From contig JAGFWP010000044.1 in assembly GCA_017639935.1 (NCBI GenBank), positions 1 to 47,522 of the forward strand: 47,522 bases of DNA, read 5' to 3'. Below, piece by piece: positions 8,841 to 16,475 of this stretch. The stretch comes from Pelagibacteraceae bacterium (GTDB lineage: Bacteria; Pseudomonadota; Alphaproteobacteria; HIMB59; GCA-002718135). A program made the translations under genes and the position numbers. The number at the start of each line of letters is the position of its first letter. Position 1 is the first letter of the stretch. The notes beneath the pieces are model-generated. The model saw only the letters and a list, made by a program, of their open reading frames with translations, searched no databases and was not told the origin of the DNA.

Positions 8841-9400
8841 CTAAAGTCCTTTAGTTCTTTTATCTTAAAAATTGTCACTGGTGCAAATGTTGTTGCACAA
8901 TCATAAGTAATTGTATGAGGATATTTATTAAATGCTTCTGTTATCTGTCCATCTATTTTTAAATATCTTTCAAAAATAGAAACCATAAGTTTATTGGGAT
9001 TAGCGTGTGGAGCGATCGATCTCATATATCTTACATTTTTATCAGCATTTCCTGGATTAATATTGCAAAGTATGAATATTGCTGTTGCCATAGATCTGGA
9101 AACTCCACACCAGCAATGAATAACAATAGGGGTTGATTGATCCCAAGTGTTAACAAAATCTATGATGTCATTAATATGATTTTGATTGGGCAATATCTGT
9201 TTTGAAGAAATTCCAGGGACTCTGTAAATAGTATTTTCTTCTTTTATTTCTATAATATCATCGAACCCGAGTTTTAGATGATTTTGAATATTATGAGGAG
9301 TTTCTGGTTGATAACCCGGATCAACAACAGAAATTAAATGACTGGCATTAACGCTCTGACAAATACTTTTTTGATCAGCCAAAGAGCAAACAATAATCAT
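8837..9400 (-). CDS. Tyrosine/dual-specificity phosphatase-like protein
   Basis: This 187-residue cytoplasmic protein carries the cysteine phosphatase signature C-x5-R in HCWCGVSRSMATA (about residues 96-108), preceded by a helix rich in D and T. Such alphaproteobacterial proteins are annotated as predicted protein tyrosine phosphatases, and no substrate is known to me. The nucleophile cysteine, the arginine and the following serine are present, so catalysis is plausible. The general-acid aspartate is less certain; D in the VDPGYQ or IIDFVNTWDQS stretches could serve. It is the first gene of a unit with apt and the SDR and starts just after a terminator for the adjacent ABC operon, so it must have its own promoter or depend on read-through. 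Confidence 0.75.
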   Translation of the reverse strand: MIIVCSLADQKSICQSVNASHLISVVDPGYQPETPHNIQNHLKLGFDDIIEIKEENTIYRVPGISSKQILPNQNHINDIIDFVNTWDQSTPIVIHCWCGVSRSMATAIFILCNINPGNADKNVRYMRSIAPHANPNKLMVSIFERYLKIDGQITEAFNKYPHTITYDCATTFAPVTIFKIKELKDFR

Positions 9401-9424
9401 AATAAAGGGGGCTTTATAGCCCCC
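9401..9424 (-). terminator. Intrinsic terminator of the ABC transporter operon
   Basis: On the minus strand the sequence forms a 7-bp, GC-rich hairpin, AGGGGGCTATAAAGCCCCC, followed by TTTATT. It lies 29 bases past the stop codon of the solute-binding protein gene and is one of the few GC-rich intergenic spots in the window. It should end the MOSC-permease-permease-binding protein transcript before the phosphatase gene. Confidence 0.85.
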
Positions 9425-9452
9425 TAATAATTAATTTAAAGCAAATATATAT

Positions 9453-10805
9453 CTAAATATCAGATAATATTTCGTTGGCATCTTTGTTTAAATTTTTTAA
9501 CAAAGACTCTGGATCTCCACCCTTGATTATCTCAGCCATTACTTTTTCTACTTCCCCTCTAACAACATCATAAGCGGGTACTGATGGTTCAGACATTGAA
9601 TAAGGCAATAAACTGAAACCATTTTTATACTGTTCAGACATTTTCATAATACTAGCAACAGATTTTCTAGATGGAAAATATCCAGATTTTTCAGCCCAAA
9701 ATGCTTGTTGATCTGGTGAAGTAAAATGTTTCATGAACAACCATGAGGCCAAGGCTCTTTTTGGATCGCCAGAATTACCAATTGATAAACTAGCTCCATA
9801 AAGATTTTGTCTTGGTTCAGGAGTTGAATGACCTAGTGGTCCCACATTCCAATTAAAGTTAGCACCTTTTTCAACTGCTGATTTGTAATATTTCAAACCA
9901 GAAATCGAACCTATAGAAAACAAAGAATTTCCAGCTCCGTATTCGGATTGATTAGCATATTTTTCAGTAAAAGTTTTCATACATCCATTACTTGCAAGTT
10001 CATGGAGTAATTTACCAGCTTTTATAGCTTCAGGAGAGTCATAGGTATATTGAACTGCTTCTTTATCAAAAACATCTCCACCATAAGCAAATGTTAAACT
10101 TGCAAAAGTGCTGGCATCAATATCAATCAGCCAACCAACAGAACTCTCAGGCGTAGTAGCTTTGCTGAAAGGTTGTTTGGTAGCGGCACAGGCCATATCC
10201 ATAAATTCTTCAGGAGTTTTTGGTGAGCCTGAATAACCAAGTTCTGTCAACCAATCTTCATTGTAATATAATAACTCCATTGATCTTTTAGGGGGAAATC
10301 CTAAACGAACTCCACCTAGTGATGGAAAAATATCTTGTTTAAGAAAACCTTCATAAAAATCACCTAATTCATCACTGCTCAATCCCCATTTAGCACTATT
10401 AACTAATGGCCTCATATCAACCAAACCATCGCCAGTGGCTAAATAGTAATCAGCAGCTTGATTTTGATAAGCTACTACTATGTCGGGAACTTCGCTGGTT
10501 CCTACAACAGTCAGCATTTTTTCATAAATTTGACCATAATGTCCCTGATGACCAGCATTAACAGTGATTCCCCATTGATTGCTTTTATTAAAATTATCAA
10601 CAATAGTATTTATAGCTTCTTCTCTTGATTTAGTATGTTGGTGCCAATAATTGATGGTTACACCTGAAGGATCTACATTTTCATAATCCTCCGCATACAC
10701 TTTATTTTGTGCACATAATACTAATCCAAATACAAATAAAAAAAATAGCATTATATGGAATAAAGAATTTTTTTTGATTAACATAAACATATAAAAGACC
10801 CCCAT
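9453..10805 (-). CDS. ABC transporter extracellular solute-binding protein, family 1 (sugar / glycerol-3-phosphate type)
   Basis: A 450-residue periplasmic binding protein with an N-terminal signal peptide: a hydrophobic run after MLIKKNSLF, with likely signal peptidase I cleavage after KVYA. Mature features VTINYWHQHTKSREEAI, PDIVVAYQNQAADYYLATG and MELLYYNEDWLTELGY place it in the family 1 (UgpB/MalE-like) group, whose ligands are sugars, polyols or glycerol-3-phosphate derivatives. The exact ligand cannot be read. Three in-frame ATGs (residues 1, 6 and 8) compete; the third leaves the most conventional signal peptide, but no clear Shine-Dalgarno decides. It follows the two permeases after an 82-base gap, and no ATPase gene is beside it. 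Confidence 0.87.
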   Translation of the reverse strand: MGVFYMFMLIKKNSLFHIMLFFLFVFGLVLCAQNKVYAEDYENVDPSGVTINYWHQHTKSREEAINTIVDNFNKSNQWGITVNAGHQGHYGQIYEKMLTVVGTSEVPDIVVAYQNQAADYYLATGDGLVDMRPLVNSAKWGLSSDELGDFYEGFLKQDIFPSLGGVRLGFPPKRSMELLYYNEDWLTELGYSGSPKTPEEFMDMACAATKQPFSKATTPESSVGWLIDIDASTFASLTFAYGGDVFDKEAVQYTYDSPEAIKAGKLLHELASNGCMKTFTEKYANQSEYGAGNSLFSIGSISGLKYYKSAVEKGANFNWNVGPLGHSTPEPRQNLYGASLSIGNSGDPKRALASWLFMKHFTSPDQQAFWAEKSGYFPSRKSVASIMKMSEQYKNGFSLLPYSMSEPSVPAYDVVRGEVEKVMAEIIKGGDPESLLKNLNKDANEILSDI

Positions 10806-10887
10806 TAATCTAAAAATATTAACAATAAATATTAATAAAATATTAAACTTTTATTACTCAGGAATTTAATAATAGTAAGTGAATGAA

Positions 10888-11739
10888 TCAACCCTTAATA
10901 CCCAATGTAGCTATACTATCAGTGAATTGTTTCTGCGTGAAAAAATAAACAATCAAAACAGGTATAATGCTTATAACAGATGCTGCCATTAATAGGTGAG
11001 TATCAAACCCTGCTTCAGTGATAAAGCTATAAATTCCAACAGTTAAAGGTCTCCATTCAGGTGTTGTTGTTATAATCATTGGCCACATAAAGGAATTCCA
11101 AGCATTTATGAAACCAAACAAACCCACTGTGAATATTATTGGTTTGCTCATTGGAATGACTATAGTTAGTAAAAAGCGTAAATGGCTACAACCATCCATT
11201 CTCGCCGCTTCCCACAATTCAGTTGGAAATTTTAAAAAAAATTGCCGTAGCAAGAAAATACTAAAGGCATTCGCCATCAATGGAACAGTTATACCTTGTA
11301 AAGAATTCATCCAGGAAGGGCCAAAAGGTAGTGGAATAATATCCCCTCTTATAATTAATACATGAGGCATAATAGTTACTATTTCTGGTATCATCATTGT
11401 ACCCAAAATAATAAAAAACAATAAATCTCTTCCTGGAAATTTTATTTTTGCAAATGCATAAGCAGATAAAATAGAGGTAGAAAGTAAGCCAGTTACACTA
11501 ACTAATGTTATCAAAACACTATTAAGTAAATAATTTGAGAACTTTCCATCATTCCAAGTTGTTAAGTAATTTACAAATTGCAATTTTTCAGGAAAAACTG
11601 ATCTATTGATTGTTTCTCCTAGAGTCATTAAAGAAGTTGATATCATCCAGTAAAAAGGGAAGAAAGAAACCAGTAATACAATTATTAAAATTGAATAGGA
11701 AATAACCTGATAACCTTTTATATGGAAGGAATTACTCAT
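10888..11739 (-). CDS. ABC sugar-type transporter permease, MalG/UgpE-like
   Basis: A 283-residue integral membrane protein with about six predicted helices. Near residues 175-200 it has the EAA loop that docks the ATPase, ELWEAARMDGCSHLRFLLTI, with the conserved glycine. The N-terminal FPFYWMISTSLM and C-terminal PVLIVYFFTQKQFTDSIATLGIKG are typical of the MalG/UgpE family. Its start overlaps the stop of the partner permease by 8 bases. Together with the other permease it forms the transmembrane channel. No dedicated ATP-binding subunit is encoded in the window, so one must be supplied from elsewhere. Confidence 0.92.
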   Translation of the reverse strand: MSNSFHIKGYQVISYSILIIVLLVSFFPFYWMISTSLMTLGETINRSVFPEKLQFVNYLTTWNDGKFSNYLLNSVLITLVSVTGLLSTSILSAYAFAKIKFPGRDLLFFIILGTMMIPEIVTIMPHVLIIRGDIIPLPFGPSWMNSLQGITVPLMANAFSIFLLRQFFLKFPTELWEAARMDGCSHLRFLLTIVIPMSKPIIFTVGLFGFINAWNSFMWPMIITTTPEWRPLTVGIYSFITEAGFDTHLLMAASVISIIPVLIVYFFTQKQFTDSIATLGIKG

Positions 11740-12868
11740 AATGAATTTTCCTTCTAAAAAATAAAAACTGAGAAATAGTTAATAAAATAATCAAACAAAA
11801 TAAACATATCGCTTGTGCTGAGGCATATCCAAATTTATTGCGTCCATAAAAACTGTCAAAAATACTAATAGAAACAACATCCAATGTTTCACCGGCTAAA
11901 GGCGTGCGTAAAACATAAATATGATTAAAAGCTTGGAATGATAAAATGAAACCTGAAACAGCTAAGAAAAAAATGATTGGGGAGAGAAGCGGGATAGTGA
12001 TTTTCCTAAACATATAGACAGTCCCTGCTCCATCAATTGCTGCTGCTTCATACAAATTTTTTGGAATTCCACCTAAACCAGCTAATAAAATAACCGCATA
12101 ATATCCTGTATGATTCCAGACACCAAAAAATATCACAGTCATCATAGCCACACTTGGTCCTGCCCATAAACCTTCCAACTTTAACCCAAATAAAATCTCA
12201 CTCAAAGTTCTTGTGTCAGCCAAAAATTGTTGAGGAGATCCTCCAAAAAAATGTATGATATTATTTGCAAAACTGGTTTCTCGATTGCTGAATATAATGA
12301 GAAAAACAGTTGAAGCCATAACTGCGGGAGTGATGTATGGCATAAAAATGAACATTTGAAAAAATTGCTTACCTTTAATCTTTTGAAATAAAGCATAAGC
12401 AATTAAAAGACCTAGTATGATTTCAATGCTAACTACAAAGAAAGAATAGTATGCACTATGAATAAGTGAATTGAGGTATCGATCATCACCAGTTTGCATT
12501 ATCTGATTCCAACCCACATCAATTAAATAAAAAGCAAATAATAAAATTATAATCGAAGATATTTTAATAAGTATTCTATTAGTTATTTTTTTAAATGAAT
12601 CTTTCCAAAACCAATATGATAATAATATTAGGCATAAGCCAATAAAAAAAATTAAAGCGTAAAGTGGATCACCTAATAATTTTTCATAGTTTGCAAAACC
12701 TCGAAATTCAACTTTTCTTACACGCCATTTATGGAGACTGATGAATAAAGAATAAAAAATAGGGAATATTCCAAAGAGTGAAATTAGAATAAATGACGGA
12801 AGGATAAGAAAATATCCATTAATTTGACTGTTATATTTATGTCTCCACTTATTTATTATTTTTAACAT
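11732..12868 (-). CDS. ABC sugar-type transporter permease, MalF/UgpA-like, with an internal membrane insertion
   Basis: A 378-residue permease with the EAA docking loop NLYEAAAIDGAGTVYMFRKI near residue 270 and the usual opening ILPSFILISLFGIFPIFYSL. At 378 residues it is longer than the ~290-300 typical of UgpA-like subunits. The excess is about 70 residues after FANYEKLLGDP (residues ~70-135), containing two extra hydrophobic stretches, LIFFIGLCLILLSYWFW and IIILLFAFYLIDVGW. This suggests two added helices in the region between helix 1 and the core. It begins at TAATG, sharing a base with the stop of the MOSC gene. It pairs with the downstream MalG-like permease. Confidence 0.9.
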   Translation of the reverse strand: MLKIINKWRHKYNSQINGYFLILPSFILISLFGIFPIFYSLFISLHKWRVRKVEFRGFANYEKLLGDPLYALIFFIGLCLILLSYWFWKDSFKKITNRILIKISSIIILLFAFYLIDVGWNQIMQTGDDRYLNSLIHSAYYSFFVVSIEIILGLLIAYALFQKIKGKQFFQMFIFMPYITPAVMASTVFLIIFSNRETSFANNIIHFFGGSPQQFLADTRTLSEILFGLKLEGLWAGPSVAMMTVIFFGVWNHTGYYAVILLAGLGGIPKNLYEAAAIDGAGTVYMFRKITIPLLSPIIFFLAVSGFILSFQAFNHIYVLRTPLAGETLDVVSISIFDSFYGRNKFGYASAQAICLFCLIILLTISQFLFFRRKIHYE

Positions 12869-13635
12869 TATGAAAGAACTTGTATTGAATCATTAACTTT
12901 TATTTCACCATCATTCAGGGGTTCTAAAAAAATTCCCAAATTAATATGACCATAAATCTTTTTAAGGGTTTGGGGTAAATTTATAGTATGATTATCAGTT
13001 TTTGGTTTTAAATTTGTAGCTGAGCAACGAGGAATAGCCTCCGTTACTTTAAAATTACAATTATTTATTTTGATATTTTTCCCTATCAATTTCATTTCAT
13101 ACCAAGAGGGCATATTTTTTACATAAATATTACCTCTAAATCTCTCAAATTCAATTTTAGTGCCTATTTTTTGTGAAAATTCATTAACAGTATTCAAATT
13201 TATAAGTGAAATGGAGTTTTCAGGCATTGTATCAAAAAAAGGATTTTTAATATTATGCAATAAAAAAACAGGAGGTTTAATTTGTGGTTCTAACTTAATT
13301 AACAGCTCAGCAAGTTCTTTTAGTTCCTTTTTTTTTGAAATTGAAATTTTTTTAATTTCCAAATCCTTTTCTCTTAATACGAGTTCATCTTTCTTAAAAG
13401 AAAAGTTATATTTATTCAAAAAAGGAGAATTTTTTAAAGTAAGAAATTTTTGAAGAGATCTTTTATGTTGATCTTGTTCAATTAATTTTGCTTCTTCAAA
13501 ATCAACATTTCTTGAAAAGGAAAAAATTCGGTCATTTTCAAGGCCTATCAACTTTTTTACTTTTATTGAATTTACCTTGTCAAAAGAAATTGATTTTACT
13601 GGAAAATAAAAAATTTTTGATATCAAAAATTCCAT
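12868..13635 (-). CDS. MOSC domain-containing protein (mARC/YcbX-like)
   Basis: A 255-residue protein with an N-terminal MOSC beta-barrel domain (IFYFPVKSISFDKVNSIKV, GLENDRIFSF) and a C-terminal MOSC domain. The conserved cysteine is in AIPRCSATNLKP near residue 205, followed by YGHINLGIFLEPLNDGEI. MOSC proteins of this layout bind sulfurated molybdenum cofactor, and related YcbX and mARC proteins reduce N-hydroxylated compounds. No ferredoxin domain is fused, unlike E. coli YcbX. It is the first gene of the ABC transporter transcript, sharing TAATG with the first permease, an unexpected partner for a sugar-type importer. The family is firm; substrate and link to the transporter are unknown. 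Confidence 0.82.
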   Translation of the reverse strand: MEFLISKIFYFPVKSISFDKVNSIKVKKLIGLENDRIFSFSRNVDFEEAKLIEQDQHKRSLQKFLTLKNSPFLNKYNFSFKKDELVLREKDLEIKKISISKKKELKELAELLIKLEPQIKPPVFLLHNIKNPFFDTMPENSISLINLNTVNEFSQKIGTKIEFERFRGNIYVKNMPSWYEMKLIGKNIKINNCNFKVTEAIPRCSATNLKPKTDNHTINLPQTLKKIYGHINLGIFLEPLNDGEIKVNDSIQVLS

Positions 13636-13653
13636 AATTGATATTTAATCAAA

Positions 13654-13730
13654 TGGTCGGGGAGAAAGGATTCGAACCTTCGACCCCCTGGTCCCAAACC
13701 AGGTGCGCTACCAGGCTGCGCTACTCCCCG
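13654..13730 (-). tRNA. tRNA-Pro (anticodon TGG)
   Basis: The minus strand folds into a full cloverleaf. Acceptor stem CGGGGAG/TTCCCCG-type pairing is followed by discriminator A and an encoded CCA. The anticodon stem CCTGG/CCAGG encloses loop TTTGGGA, giving anticodon TGG, and the T-loop reads GGTTCGAATCC. It sits just upstream of the MOSC gene on the same strand. Confidence 0.97.
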
Positions 13731-13811
13731 AAACAGTCGCGTTATAGTGGGATTAATTAAAAAAAACAATTAATTAGTTTGCTATTTAAAATTAATCAGT
13801 TATTTTATTTT

Positions 13812-13880
13812 TCGACGGGGTGCTTAAATGCTGAGATTTATACCCTAGAACCTGATCCAGGTAATTCTGGCGTAGGAACA
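13812..13880 (+). promoter_or_regulatory. TPP (thi-box) riboswitch controlling thiB
   Basis: The sequence carries the conserved TPP aptamer core in order: GGGGTGC, then CTGAGA, then ACCCT, then GAACCTGATCCAGGTAAT, CTGGCGTAGGAA. These are the thi-box elements that bind thiamine pyrophosphate. The 3' end GTAGGAACA also contains the AGGA Shine-Dalgarno, eight bases before the thiB ATG at 13884. No terminator hairpin fits between aptamer and start codon. Control is therefore probably translational: ligand binding would hold the ribosome-binding site in the closing stem and shut off thiBP. Confidence 0.95.
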
Positions 13881-13883
13881 TTT

Positions 13884-14876
13884 ATGAAAAAAATATCTCT
13901 TTTTTTATTTCTTTTTATCTTCAATATTAGCTTATCAGCTAAAGAAACTTTAACCATCTATACCTATGATTCTTTTATTTCTGAATGGGGTCCTGCTCCT
14001 ATCGTAGAAAAGAAATTCGAAGAAAAATATAATCTTGATGTTAAATTTGTATCAGCTGATAGTGCCGCTGTCCTTCTCACCAAAATTATTTTAGAAGGAT
14101 CTTCAACTAAAGCGGACATTGTTTTGGGATTGGATATGAATTTATTAGAGGAGGCAAATAATACAAATCTTTTCACTGATCATAATATAAAGGACTTAGA
14201 GAGCATCTTATCCATGCCAATTACCTGGAATGATAAATTGTTTGTGCCTTATAGCTACGGATATTTTGCATTTGTTTACAATAATAAGAAATTCACCAAT
14301 CCCCCGTCATCAATGCATGAATTGATTAACAATACTGAAGCTAGAATAGTCATACAAGATCCCAGAACCAGCACTCCAGGTCTTGGTTTGCTTACTTGGA
14401 TGAAATCAATTTATGGAAATAATGCAGGAAAAGAATGGAAAAAATTAAATGAGAAAATAATATCGGTAACAAAAGGATGGACTGATTCTTATTACAACAT
14501 TTTTTTAGCAGGCGAAGCTGACTTAGTTTTAAGTTATACAACATCTCCAGCAGCACATATAATGTTCGATGAAAATTATGATTACTCTGCTATTAATTTT
14601 AGTGAAGGAAATTATTTAAGCATCGAATTTGCTGGAATCTTAAAATCATCCAAACATAAAAAAATTGCAATTGATTTTATAAATTTTATGCTTTCAGATG
14701 ATTTTCAATCTACCATCCCAGCCACAAATATAATGTATCCTGTCATTGATATAGGTGATCAGCTGCCCGAGGCTTATAATAGAATTAAAATTCCTGAAAA
14801 ATCTTTGCAAATAGAGCCAATTATTATTCATTTAAACAAAAAAGAATGGATTGACGAGTGGCTCAATGCCTCTTAG
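13884..14876 (+). CDS. thiB: Thiamine ABC transporter substrate-binding protein
   Basis: The ORF-track start at 13779 lies upstream of the riboswitch. The real start is ATG 13884, just after the aptamer and its AGGA site, giving 330 residues. It opens with a signal peptide, MKKISLFLFLFIFNISLSA, cleaved before KETLTIYTYDSF. The mature segments TYDSFISEWGPAPIVEKKFEE, SADSAAVLLTKIILEG and KADIVLGLDMNLLEEA are typical of ThiB, which captures thiamine and its phosphates in the periplasm. The upstream TPP riboswitch supports the substrate independently. ThiP follows after six bases; the ATPase ThiQ is missing. Only the precise ligand among thiamine, TMP and TPP is open. Confidence 0.93.
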   Translation: MKKISLFLFLFIFNISLSAKETLTIYTYDSFISEWGPAPIVEKKFEEKYNLDVKFVSADSAAVLLTKIILEGSSTKADIVLGLDMNLLEEANNTNLFTDHNIKDLESILSMPITWNDKLFVPYSYGYFAFVYNNKKFTNPPSSMHELINNTEARIVIQDPRTSTPGLGLLTWMKSIYGNNAGKEWKKLNEKIISVTKGWTDSYYNIFLAGEADLVLSYTTSPAAHIMFDENYDYSAINFSEGNYLSIEFAGILKSSKHKKIAIDFINFMLSDDFQSTIPATNIMYPVIDIGDQLPEAYNRIKIPEKSLQIEPIIIHLNKKEWIDEWLNAS

Positions 14877-14882
14877 ATTATT

Positions 14883-16475
14883 TTGTTAAATAAATTATAC
14901 TTTTTTTTTGTATTAATTCTTGGTTTTATAATTTTTTTACCGATATTTGGAATTTTCAACAAAATTGAATTTAACTCATTGTATTTATTTGAATTTATTC
15001 AAAGTAAATATAATTTAAGATTAATATATATTACCTTTTTACAAGCTTTTTTATCTTCATTAATAAGTTGTGTTTTAGCCCTACCTTTCGCAATCAGTTT
15101 ATTTCGACGAAAAAAAAAATTAATTAATAGGATATTAATATCTTTAAGCGGATACTCGTTCGTACTACCATCAATTTTGATAGTTTATAGCGTAATTGGA
15201 TTATTTGGCACAAACGGAGCACTAAATAAAATCACAAATTTATATGATGTGTTTAACATAAGAACTATTTTCGGATTACAAGGGATTTTGATTGCCCATG
15301 TATTGTTAAATACTCCCTTTGCAGTAAGAATATTTGTTCAAAACTTAAATTCTATCCCAAAAAAATACATAGAAGTAGCCAAATCAATGAATTTTAGTTT
15401 TTGGCAAAATTATTTATATTTGGAGTGGCCGATAATAAGACAAAATTTTTTTTCTATATTTTCAATAATTTTTATTCTTTGTTTTTTAAGCTTTGCCATC
15501 GTTATGGCTTTAGGGGGCGGTCCTCGATATTCAACATTAGAAGTTGCTATTTATCAATCCATATTTTTTGAACTTAATTTTAATAAAGCAATAATTATAA
15601 GTTTTATACAAATAGCGATATGTTCATTTCTATTAATTATTGGATTCCTCAGCTTAAAGGGGTCAAATTATTATGATATTCAAACAGATAATTTTGAATA
15701 TTTGTTTAATAAAAATAAATTAATTTCATTAATAGACTTTTTAATAATCGCGATATTCTCTTTATTTTTCTTTTCTCCAATTTTTTTCATTTCAATAAAT
15801 TTTTTACAAAACATTATTAATACGCAATTTTTTATTAATAAATTATTCTTTCATGCCTTCATTAATTCAATGGCATTATCCCTATCATCTGGATTATTGG
15901 TAACCATTTCTGGATTAATTATATCTCTAACCTTAGTGTCTATTAGATCGAAGTTAATTCATCAACAAATTTTGTTTTTTTTAACTTCAACAATCTTAGT
16001 TATATCCCCTATAATAATAAGTTTAGGGTATTTTATAATTTTGGGGGATTTAAGATATTTAGATTTTGTAAATTATGCCACTGTAATACTGATAAATTGT
16101 ATTTTTATATTACCTTTTTCAATAATCGTTTTTTTCACAAAATTAAAAAATATATTTATTAACTTCAACGATATAAAAGAAACTTTTCGAATTAACGATA
16201 TTGATTTCTTTAAAATCATATTCCCTTTAATAAAAAAAAATATTCTATTCGTTTTTTCTTTCGCTTCAGCCTTAAGCTTTGGTGATTTTACAGTGATTTC
16301 ATTTTTTAAGACTGAAAATTTTCAAACAATGCCTAGTTTATTATATAAATTAATTTCAACTTATAGATTTGAAGAAGCGACCTTTGTTGCTGGAATTATA
16401 TTGATTGTCAGCTTGTTAATTTACCTAATATTTGACAATATATTTTATACGGCCAGTCCGGATAAGAACATGTGA
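14883..16475 (+). CDS. thiP: Thiamine ABC transporter permease (two-domain)
   Basis: This 530-residue, highly hydrophobic protein is made of two fused permease halves with about twelve predicted helices. The first half shows a good ATPase-docking loop, KYIEVAKSMNFSFWQNYLYL (about residues 160-180). The second copy, DIKETFRINDIDFFKIIFP (near 430), is divergent. The layout and length match ThiP. It begins with TTG six bases after thiB, with no visible Shine-Dalgarno, so translation is probably coupled to thiB and inherits riboswitch control. Its last 31 bases overlap the 3' end of the convergent nhaD gene. No thiQ follows. Family confident, exact start less so. Confidence 0.88.
   Translation: MLNKLYFFFVLILGFIIFLPIFGIFNKIEFNSLYLFEFIQSKYNLRLIYITFLQAFLSSLISCVLALPFAISLFRRKKKLINRILISLSGYSFVLPSILIVYSVIGLFGTNGALNKITNLYDVFNIRTIFGLQGILIAHVLLNTPFAVRIFVQNLNSIPKKYIEVAKSMNFSFWQNYLYLEWPIIRQNFFSIFSIIFILCFLSFAIVMALGGGPRYSTLEVAIYQSIFFELNFNKAIIISFIQIAICSFLLIIGFLSLKGSNYYDIQTDNFEYLFNKNKLISLIDFLIIAIFSLFFFSPIFFISINFLQNIINTQFFINKLFFHAFINSMALSLSSGLLVTISGLIISLTLVSIRSKLIHQQILFFLTSTILVISPIIISLGYFIILGDLRYLDFVNYATVILINCIFILPFSIIVFFTKLKNIFINFNDIKETFRINDIDFFKIIFPLIKKNILFVFSFASALSFGDFTVISFFKTENFQTMPSLLYKLISTYRFEEATFVAGIILIVSLLIYLIFDNIFYTASPDKNM

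Noticed and set aside
13613-13630. Perfect 18-bp palindrome ATTTTTGATATCAAAAAT
   Set aside because: It lies inside the 5' coding end of the MOSC gene and is made of A/T runs around GATATC. In DNA this AT-rich it can arise by chance and no second copy stands out.
13779-13883. 35 extra N-terminal codons of thiB in the ORF track
   Set aside because: They translate the TPP riboswitch. ATG 13884 has the Shine-Dalgarno and a normal signal peptide directly after it.
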